Part shown: piece by piece, positions 20,901 to 26,157 of the stretch | How the letters are laid out: every line of letters begins with the position of its first letter | Position numbering within the stretch: position 1 is the stretch's first letter | Source of the DNA: Dyella marensis | GTDB lineage: Bacteria; Pseudomonadota; Gammaproteobacteria; Xanthomonadales; Rhodanobacteraceae | Length of the DNA stretch: 64,000 nt | Direction: 5' to 3' | NCBI RefSeq assembly: GCF_900112865.1 | Contig: NZ_FONH01000004.1 | Span: 267,122 to 331,121 of the forward strand | Translations under genes and position numbers: made by a program | Notes under the pieces: generated by a model | What the model saw: the letters and a program-made list of their open reading frames with translations, nothing else | Databases searched by the model: none | What the model was told of the DNA's origin: nothing

Positions 20901-21690
20901 GCGCCGGCAGGCGGCCAGCGTGTCGCTGGCCTACAAGGGCCTGGCGACCAAGTGGGCGTCGAGCCTGGAGTATCGCTACGAGGACAGCAATCTGTCCGGC
21001 CGGCGCACGTCATGGTTGACGCGCAACAGCCTGGGCAGCCAGCTATCGCCGGCGTGGCGCCTGCTGGGCAAGCTCGACGTGGCGCGCAGCGGCGCGAGCA
21101 ACGGCGCGTTCTTCGATGGCAACTACACCGAGGGCGTGGTCGGCGCGGCCTATCGTCCGGTGGACAACGACCGCTGGAACACCCTGGTCAAGTACACCTA
21201 CATGTACGACCTGCCGTCGCCGGGCCAGCTGTCGCCGTCCAGCGGCATCGGCCCGGTCAGCACCGATCCGACCAGCAATGTGTACGCGAGCACGGTGGCC
21301 GACTACAGCCAGAAGAGCCAGGTACTCTCGGTGGACACCATCTACGACGTCACGCCGTGGTTGTCGGTCGGCGCGAAGTACGGCTACCGCTGGGGCAGCC
21401 TGAAGCCCACGCGCACGGCCGGCGACTGGCTGGACAGCACCGCCACGCTGTGGGTGATCCGCGGCGAGTGGCACTTCGTACGCAACTGGAGCGGCCTGGT
21501 CGAGTGGCGCCGCCTGCGCGCGCGCGAGGCGGGCGATGCGAAGCAAGGCGTGCTGGTCGGTGTCTACCGCTACGTCACCAAGCACCTGAAGGTGGGCGTC
21601 GGCTATAACTTCACGCGCTTCTCCGACGACCTCACCAACCTCAACTACAACAACAAGGGCGTGTTCCTCAACGTGTTGTCGACGTTCTGA
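17905..21690 (+). CDS. Large outer-membrane beta-barrel partner of the giant surface protein
   Basis: 1261 residues, start overlapping the upstream stop (ATGA, 17905-17908) with GAGGTG 5 bases upstream. Signal peptide (LAALIALALAAPGHALA), then a ~310-residue periplasmic region with two Ig/regulatory-like folds (RGEPVRFRSWSNYAAWIAHA; AAVTVNGRVPAPGTPVRALN), then from about residue 330 a long run of alternating strands ending in ...FLNVLSTF, the terminal-phenylalanine signature used by the BAM machinery. Landmark motifs are QFYPVYGDDST (~423), KFYVKVEKDD and SDYDLNYLQGRILL (~558). Likely anchors, exports or displays the DUF11/SdrD-B protein. I know this domain set only as uncharacterised; an OmpA-family label in databases would be by analogy. 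Confidence 0.85.
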   Translation: MKAMKALRRQPLAALIALALAAPGHALAADTPAQSAPEDNHGRVVQNGALVDHANPPSSENLQALAADGRSLSSELRQGDSVSCASAAAAPVPTDAKPFLVSVDGAPADGQAANAADRQRCVDVALANDAVQVRYDPLVAKPMLNAWTAADGGVRGEPVRFRSWSNYAAWIAHAEIRIFPRGESTQETPLAVVPLPIGGDAAWQPPADLPADLIYVLRVSDAKGRFDETRAKQLTLVDYRTHHADLDTPEREALTGYGEDSRDVANIPVRGAAVTVNGRVPAPGTPVRALNTDVPVGRDGKFAMQQILPPGDRLVEVSVGERTYRRSVRLPERDWFYVGMADITASHGSASANATVVDPSLKNEVKSSAIDGRLAFYTKGTFENGWKLTASADTREQPLNDLFSNFASKDPRYLLRRIDPDQFYPVYGDDSTAVDDAPTQGKFYVKVEKDDTQLMWGNFLTSWTGSELVQYSRGLYGANLLWKSQGSTEHGERRSSLNAFAADPGTVASREEFRGTGGSLYYLQRQDLTTGSERVWVEIRDRDSGLVLQRNLLVPGSDYDLNYLQGRILLRAPLSSVADGSGLVQLGGLSGNPAYLVVTYEYVPGVTELDTLAAGARGEHWFNDHVRIGATSYHQGGEGTDQSLGGIDATLRYKPGTFVRLEAARSKGEGTGTLSSIDGGFNFQNANGLGNQPVTKSDDKAYAGRVDAAVSLADFSKDMRGTLSAYWQDRQEGFSAPGQITLGSEGARQVGGRADVPLGKATDLSLKVDRTDAISQDRKSAEAALRHQFDPHWAGSVGVRAEDRGTANTALVQSPILAEHGQRTDAIARMDYQSLASDPAKPGTLPDVLDSWNAYGFVQQTLARTGTRSDNDRAGVGGGWQVTERIHANAEVSGGDGGLGGKLGGDYRISDRSNVYAQYLMETDRPDLAYRGRFGTLVGGAKTRLNDRVSVYEESRETTGSGQDSLIHAFGLDLTVNDRWSTGFKLEEGTISDPLAGDLRRQAASVSLAYKGLATKWASSLEYRYEDSNLSGRRTSWLTRNSLGSQLSPAWRLLGKLDVARSGASNGAFFDGNYTEGVVGAAYRPVDNDRWNTLVKYTYMYDLPSPGQLSPSSGIGPVSTDPTSNVYASTVADYSQKSQVLSVDTIYDVTPWLSVGAKYGYRWGSLKPTRTAGDWLDSTATLWVIRGEWHFVRNWSGLVEWRRLRAREAGDAKQGVLVGVYRYVTKHLKVGVGYNFTRFSDDLTNLNYNNKGVFLNVLSTF

Positions 21691-21696
21691 GCCGTG

Positions 21697-21840
21697 GCGA
21701 AGGGCGAGCCGTGAGGGCGCATGGCGGATGCGGGAAAACAGGGGGTACGGGCCGGGGGGCGATGGTCCGGCTGTAACCCGGTGAATCCGGTCGTGGCCGG
21801 ATTCTCCGCCATGCGCCCTCACGGCTTGCTTGTCCTTCGC
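21697..21840. repeat. 144-bp element bounded by inverted repeats
   Basis: A perfect 21-bp inverted repeat, GCCGTGAGGGCGCATGGCGG plus A (21708-21728) against its complement at 21805-21825, with outer GCGAAGG / CCTTCGC arms at 21697-21703 and 21834-21840. The 76-base interior is GC-rich and can fold further. It begins 6 bp after the barrel-protein stop, so it could end or protect the operon mRNA, or be a small non-autonomous mobile element. No T-run follows. Confidence 0.75.
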
Positions 21841-21860
21841 CCGGGGTCATGCCGTTGTCA

Positions 21861-21959
21861 CTTTTCCACAGCGCTTGTGGATGCCAACGGCACAAGTCTG
21901 TGGACAAGTCAGGTTGTGCCGTTGGCGGACAAGCACTTGGCACGTGCTGACGGGTTTTT
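21861..21959 (+). repeat. DnaA-box-like palindromic repeat, copy B1
   Basis: Same plan as A1-A3 but diverged: TTTTCCACA 21862-21870, TGTGGAT 21876-21882, TGTGGACAA 21899-21907, tail CACTTGGCACGTGCTGACGG followed by TTTTT. Here the arm spacing and total length (~99 bp) are kept while the bases between them are different, which is what one expects if the TTTTCCACA-type arms are the conserved functional part. Confidence 0.75.
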
Positions 21960-21990
21960 CGACACCGCTTGTGGCATGTGTGCGGTGCAG

Positions 21991-22090
21991 GTTTTCCACA
22001 GCTGCTGTGGATGTGCTCCGGATAAGCTTGTGGATAAGCGTGGTCGAGGCTTTTGTCGACAACGACTTGTCACGCCTTGCCGAGGTTTTG
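21991..22090 (+). repeat. DnaA-box-like palindromic repeat, copy B2 (contains perfect DnaA box)
   Basis: TTTTCCACA 21992-22000, TGTGGAT 22006-22012, and TGTGGATAA at 22029-22037, which on the minus strand is TTATCCACA, the strict DnaA-box consensus. The tail CGACTTGTCACGCCTTGCCG then AGGTTTTG matches the B1 tail in layout. Direct orientation relative to B1, A1 and A2. Confidence 0.78.
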
Positions 22091-22117
22091 TTCAAGGGTT
22101 GCCTCGCCCCCCAAGGC

Positions 22118-22313
22118 CGTCATTCCGGCGCAGGCCGGAATCCAGTGACGTCATGGCCCGATTGTCGCGATATCGCGTACAGCGCTTGGCACCTGCGATG
22201 ACGCGACAACCGGACGTTGTCGCTACTGGATGACTCGCTTCGCTCGCCCCTCCGGGGCCGCCCTCCGGGCGTTCTTCGCGCTACGCGCTCGTCCAGCCTG
22301 CGCCGGAATGACG
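22118..22313. repeat. REP/MITE-like element (CGTCATTCCGGCG ends)
   Basis: Perfect 18-bp terminal inverted repeats CGTCATTCCGGCGCAGGC (22118-22135) and its complement (22296-22313). The left end is itself a hairpin: ATTCCGGC-GCAG-GCCGGAAT. Inner segments TCCAGTGACG and CTACTGGATGAC are also inverted. The ~196-bp unit resembles the CGTCATTCCGG dispersed repeats I recall from xanthomonads and pseudomonads. Its right end stops 17 bp from the tautomerase stop codon. The 21691-22329 gap contains only repeats, no gene. Confidence 0.8.
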
Positions 22314-22329
22314 AGCTTGTCTGGATCCG

Positions 22330-22719
22330 TCAAAGCTCCTTGGTCAGGAACTGCGCCCTGCCATGCCCGAACGACCAGTCCGCATCGCCGTTCTCCACCA
22401 GCGACACGATCAGGTCGTCAGGCGATAGCCCGCAGCGGTCGTGCAGCCGTTCGGCGAGCAAGCGATAGAACGTCTGCTTCTGCGCCTCGGTGCGCCGGCG
22501 CGAGACGACGGTAAGGACCACCGCCTGCTCCGAGCGCCGAAAGCCCAGGCCCGTATCTTCCAGCACCATCTCGGCCGGACGGTGCTGGGTGACGGATTGA
22601 TAGCGGTCGGTGGCCGGGACCTCGAACGCTTCGACCATCGCTTCGTGCGTAGCGTCCATGAGGGCCCGCAGTTCCTGGTCGTTGCGGCCGGCGATGACAT
22701 CGAACTTGATGAGTGGCAT
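22330..22719 (-). CDS. Tautomerase-superfamily protein
   Basis: 129 residues starting MPLIKFDVIAGRNDQELRAL; Pro-2, which becomes the N-terminal catalytic proline once Met is removed, is present. The beta-alpha-beta unit appears twice (second half YRLLAERLHDRCGLSPDDLI), as in the longer two-unit members such as malonate-semialdehyde-decarboxylase-like or MIF-like proteins rather than 62-residue 4-OT. ATG 22719 has AGGAG six bases upstream. It lies 38 bp downstream of the catalase-like gene on the same strand and is probably co-transcribed. Substrate unknown. Confidence 0.82.
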   Translation of the reverse strand: MPLIKFDVIAGRNDQELRALMDATHEAMVEAFEVPATDRYQSVTQHRPAEMVLEDTGLGFRRSEQAVVLTVVSRRRTEAQKQTFYRLLAERLHDRCGLSPDDLIVSLVENGDADWSFGHGRAQFLTKEL

Positions 22720-22757
22720 GGGGAACTCCTGCAGCGTGGGTTGGGGCGTGGCGATCG

Positions 22758-23762
22758 TTACTGCCGGCGTCCGAAGGACACCGGATAGGCCGCCGAGCGC
22801 GCATCGATCATCGGGTCCGCAGGCTCGATGCCGGCAGGCAATGCGTTAGGCAGGAACAGCAGCTGCTTCTGGGCGGCATCGTTGTCCGCCACCAGCCTGG
22901 TCACGCTGAGCGTGCCCAGTTCGACGATACGCCGGGTCTTCGGCCAGGTGATCGACGGATCGTCCAGCTTGTCGCTCGCGTCGGCGACCTGCAGCACCAG
23001 CTTGAACTTGACCGGGCCATGCTTGATCCGTTCGCCGATCTCGGTGCCCAGATAGGCCGGCGCCTGCTTGGCGGTGGCGGCATCGCTCAGGTAGTGCTCG
23101 CCGGCGACGGGCAGGAACTGATAGCGGCCGTAGGTGACCGCATTCGCCGCGTTGGTGAACTTGAAGGTGTTGACGCCGAAGAACGGCAGCGTGCCGTAGC
23201 TGACCGGCGCCGGCTTGGGCGCGGTGAGGAAGGCCTTCGCGGCCGGGTGATTCGCCAGATAGCCATCGAGCGGCGTCGGCTTCGGCGCGGTCGGGCCGCT
23301 CTGGCTCAGCGCGATCAGCAGGTCGCGGAAGTCGTCCGCGGTAGCCGACGGAAACCCGTTGAACGAATGCGCCACGATGTCGCTGGCGGCGCCTCCCGCC
23401 AGGTGGAACTTGACCGCCAGGCCGCGCGGGCTGGCCATGCCGTCGTTATCGGGAATGGTGGGGATGCCGGCGAAGTCGGAGAAGCGCACCGTCACCGGCA
23501 CGCTGTCGTGCTGCAGGTGCGGCGCCTTGCTGATCGAGCTGGCCGTGGCGCTGGGCGTGAACGTGCCTTCCAGCACGATGCCCTTCGCATGCACGGCGCG
23601 AGCGCCCGGATGCTTGCCGAAGACGCCGTTCAGCGCATCGACCAGCTGGGTGGGCGTGGATTTCTGTACCGGCGTGGCCGGGGTGGCGGACTGGGCGAAC
23701 GTCGCGCCGGCAAAGGCCAGGGCGATGGCGAACGCGGTCAGGGAAGGAAACGGCTTGCGCAT
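22758..23762 (-). CDS. Exported catalase-family (SrpA-like) haem peroxidase
   Basis: 334 residues with a signal peptide (LTAFAIALAFAGATFAQ), so periplasmic. It is a minimal catalase-fold protein: catalytic His58 in AVHAKGIVLEGTFTPS, the TVRFSDF strand with Arg93, and PTIPDNDGMASPRGLAVKF, all hallmarks of catalase-related peroxidases, which are shorter (~300-350) than catalases. It should use haem to reduce peroxide with an organic donor. ATG 23762 is preceded by AGAGGAG; the frame stays open upstream, but that part lacks a signal sequence. Divergent from the SufR-like regulator, which may control it. Confidence 0.88.
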   Translation of the reverse strand: MRKPFPSLTAFAIALAFAGATFAQSATPATPVQKSTPTQLVDALNGVFGKHPGARAVHAKGIVLEGTFTPSATASSISKAPHLQHDSVPVTVRFSDFAGIPTIPDNDGMASPRGLAVKFHLAGGAASDIVAHSFNGFPSATADDFRDLLIALSQSGPTAPKPTPLDGYLANHPAAKAFLTAPKPAPVSYGTLPFFGVNTFKFTNAANAVTYGRYQFLPVAGEHYLSDAATAKQAPAYLGTEIGERIKHGPVKFKLVLQVADASDKLDDPSITWPKTRRIVELGTLSVTRLVADNDAAQKQLLFLPNALPAGIEPADPMIDARSAAYPVSFGRRQ

Positions 23763-23819
23763 GGCGGACTCCTCTTTGAGTGGTGGCGCCCGCGCACTTT
23801 GGCCTATTCCGCCAATAAT

Positions 23820-23830
23820 GACAATATGTC
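23820..23830. promoter_or_regulatory. Candidate operator in the peroxidase / SufR-like divergent region
   Basis: GACA-ATA-TGTC, an inverted repeat inside an unusually AT-rich 60-bp patch (23810-23870) of an otherwise GC-rich region. The patch also holds TATAAT-like hexamers for both directions, for instance TATAGT at 23871-23876, 28 bp before the GTG start of the regulator. Minus-strand TTGTCA overlaps the palindrome and could be a -35 box for the peroxidase. A binding site for the adjacent regulator is the likely role. Confidence 0.45.
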
Positions 23831-23904
23831 TTGTTATAATTGATACTTTGGGCATAATGGCCTCTCCGGCTATAGTCCCAGGGTCTCGCGTGTGGCTATG
23901 ACTA

Positions 23905-24525
23905 GTGAGTACCAAGACCGACATTCTCGACCTGCTCCAGCGTGAAGCACTGACCGTCACCCAGCTCGGGGAGCGCCTCGGCGTCACCCGCAACGCCATC
24001 AACGTGCAGCTGAAGCAGCTGGAAGCCGGTGGCCTGGTGCGCCGGCAGAAAAACCTGGAGCGGGGCGGTGTCGGCAAGCCGGCCGCGGTCTTCGAAGCGG
24101 CGCCCGGTGCCGAAGACGTCGGTTCCGCCGCGTATCCGGTTTTCCTCAAGGCGCTGTTGACCACCGTCGGCGATACCTGCGGCAAGGAAGCGCTGGGTGA
24201 CATCCTGGAACAGACCGGCCGCCAGCTCGCGCGCGCCGCGGGACTGTCGACGCCCACCGATTTCGAAAGCGGACTGCGCGCCGCCATGGCGGCGGCGGAT
24301 GCGCTGGGCGCCAGCACCGAAGCCATCGAGCAGGCCGACGGCATCATGGTGCGCAATTACAGCTGTCCGATCGGCAGCGCAGTGCGCCAGGAACCCTGCG
24401 GCTGCCGGGCGCTCGCAGCCTTCTTCTCCGAAGCGACCGGAAAGCCGGTCGAAGAGCGCTGCCTGCGCGAAGGCAAGCTCATTTGCCAGTACCTGATCCA
24501 GATGAAGGCGCGCAAGCGGCGCTAG
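23905..24525 (+). CDS. SufR-like winged-helix regulator with a cysteine cluster
   Basis: 206 residues. The N-terminal ArsR/DeoR-type winged helix (KTDILDLLQREALTVTQLGE, then RLGVTRNAINVQLKQLEAGG) is followed by a sensor domain with Cys154, 165, 167, 186 and 194 (NYSCPIGSAV...PCGCRAL...RCLREGKLICQY). Cys154-X12-Cys167 matches the first spacing of SufR, the [4Fe-4S] repressor of suf genes, so an Fe-S redox or iron sensor is likely. The start is GTG 23905; no good ribosome site is visible, and the overlapping ATG at 23898 is out of frame. Its divergent partner is a haem peroxidase, which fits a redox-responsive switch. Confidence 0.78.
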   Translation: MSTKTDILDLLQREALTVTQLGERLGVTRNAINVQLKQLEAGGLVRRQKNLERGGVGKPAAVFEAAPGAEDVGSAAYPVFLKALLTTVGDTCGKEALGDILEQTGRQLARAAGLSTPTDFESGLRAAMAAADALGASTEAIEQADGIMVRNYSCPIGSAVRQEPCGCRALAAFFSEATGKPVEERCLREGKLICQYLIQMKARKRR

Positions 24526-25137
24526 CCGATTAATCGCGGCATATTGGCTCGATTATCGTTGCTCGATTATCGGCGGCAGCGGCGCAGGTCGCGTGAGTCA
24601 TCGGTGATTGCGGGGGCTGGATGCCGTAGCGAATATCCGCGATGCAGGTGACCCGAAGTGCAGGGCTGCCGATGCAGCCTGCAATCCCAAGTTGCGGTAC
24701 GCAAGCGCCGGCATGACGAGCAAAACGCATTAGGTATCTGCATGCGTATTCATGCGTGCGCATCGCCGTCGAATCCGTGACGGGCAGGTGAAAATCTTTT
24801 CTACCCGGATCAACTCATTGAATTAACCAAGAGTTTTAATCGGACCGCTAAATGCTGCGACGCGGAAAATGCCCCTCGCCGGCATTTGCTCGCCTTCGCC
24901 AGGCTGTCGTCGTACGAAACGCTTCAAGCGCTGATTTTCAGCGGTTTTTCCGTGCCGATTTAGAACGTCCAAATGCCGGGCGGACGGCCTTGCGTTGCAA
25001 CTTGCAATTGCCCCTATGCGAGTCGATCTTGCGAACGCTCGTATGAAACCAAGCGTTCAAATGGAGACTTGAATCCGTCGTTCCACTTGCCGAGGGGCAA
25101 GGCGGTCCGACCGGAACATCAGCGGGGAAGGTCATCG
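24526..25137. other. 612-bp intergenic region with direct repeats and no gene
   Basis: No gene is supported. Visible structure: two copies of GCTCGATTATCG (24547-24558 and 24561-24572, start-to-start 14 bp); a CATGCGTATTCATGCGTGCG near-repeat around 24740; an AT-rich patch at 24800-24850 (ATTGAATTAACCAAGAGTTT) that could hold a promoter; and a terminator-like hairpin at 24929. An open frame beginning at 24973 runs into the TetR gene, but its N-terminal part is not helix-turn-helix and lacks a ribosome site. Confidence 0.45.
24929..24949 (+). terminator. Terminator-like hairpin in the gap before the TetR gene
   Basis: CGCTGA-TTT-TCAGCG followed by G and five T. Short but T-tailed. With the AT-rich patch ~100 bp upstream, it could end a small RNA or attenuate the transcript entering the TetR gene. 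Confidence 0.45.
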
Positions 25138-26064
25138 ATGTCGAATCAGCTCAACGATGAGCAGGGCACCAAGTTCCGACTGCTGCATGCGGCCCAGGCG
25201 CTGTATGTCGAGCACGGCTACGAGGCGATGTCGCTGCGCATGATTGCCGGACTCGCGCAGGCGAACCCGGCTCTGGTGAGCTATTACTTCGGCAACAAGG
25301 AAGCCCTGATGCGCGAATTGATAACCGCGCAGCTGGATCGGCTCAATCGGGAACGACTGCTTCTACTGGCTGCATGCGAACGCCATGGCGGCGAGGCTGC
25401 AATCAGCGCGGCCGCCATCCTGGGAGCGTTGATCATTCCCGTCCTGCGCATGCGGCATGACGGTGCCGAAGAACATGCCCGGATACGGCTGCTGCTGCGC
25501 GCCTATGGCGAATCGTCGCCGGTTATCCGCGGCTATCTGAAAGCAAGTCATCGGGCGATTGCCCCGCGCTTCTTCAAGGCTTTCACCCGCGCCTTGCCGG
25601 CGCTGCCGCGACGCGAACTGGGCGTGCGCGTACGGCTTGGCCTGAACGCGTTGGCGGGCGTGATGGCCGGCGCGAATCTCAGCGAACTGGCCTGCGCGAT
25701 CTGCATGGGCGAACCGGTGAGCGACGCGCTGGTGGCGACGCGATTGCTGGTGTTCGTGTCGCCGATCCTGACCACGCCGCTGCACGACCGGCAGCGCGAT
25801 CGCGAAGTGGAACAGGTGGTGCAGCAGGTACTTGCCGTCGCCGAGGCGGCCGACCCGGACACAGGGACGGGATCGCTGCCGGCGGACGGGAGCAAGTTGC
25901 CGCGCGCGGGCAAGACGCCGATCGATCGCGCGCTGTTCGACACGGTCGCCGAAGCGAGGCCGCCGGCGAGATCGCGCGAGCTGGAGGCCGTCACGGCTTC
26001 TGCTTTCGACGAAGTCGCCCTGGCAGCGGCGCCGTCGGCAGTGCGCGCCGGATGGCTTGTGTAG
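25138..26064 (+). CDS. TetR-family regulator with long C-terminal extension (PsrA-like)
   Basis: 308 residues, about 100 more than a usual TetR protein. The HTH is canonical (RLLHAAQALYVEHGYEAMSL, LVSYYFGNKEALMRELI). Helices to about residue 215 match the paralogue at 31437 closely (LDRLNRERLLLLAACE versus LDRLNQERLQLLSACE); both resemble PsrA-type regulators of fatty-acid genes. The last ~90 residues are low-complexity and acidic/Ala-rich with no known fold. ATG 25138 is preceded by GGGGAAGG. It sits 93 bp upstream of the TonB receptor on the same strand and probably controls it and itself; the ligand is unknown, perhaps a lipid or hydrophobic acid. Confidence 0.82.
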   Translation: MSNQLNDEQGTKFRLLHAAQALYVEHGYEAMSLRMIAGLAQANPALVSYYFGNKEALMRELITAQLDRLNRERLLLLAACERHGGEAAISAAAILGALIIPVLRMRHDGAEEHARIRLLLRAYGESSPVIRGYLKASHRAIAPRFFKAFTRALPALPRRELGVRVRLGLNALAGVMAGANLSELACAICMGEPVSDALVATRLLVFVSPILTTPLHDRQRDREVEQVVQQVLAVAEAADPDTGTGSLPADGSKLPRAGKTPIDRALFDTVAEARPPARSRELEAVTASAFDEVALAAAPSAVRAGWLV

Positions 26065-26157
26065 CAGTGGCGGCGGGGCCTTGGGGAAGGCTTCGCGCGC
26101 AGGTATCGGGACGGTACGGATGTCGCGCCAAGCGACGCTTCATTGGGGAGGGGACTA

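Noticed and set aside
8923-22090. A replication origin, suggested by many DnaA-box-like 9-mers
   Set aside because: No dnaA, dnaN, gidA, parA or AT-rich unwinding region is nearby; the boxes are part of a dispersed palindromic repeat, and the surrounding genes are not origin neighbours.
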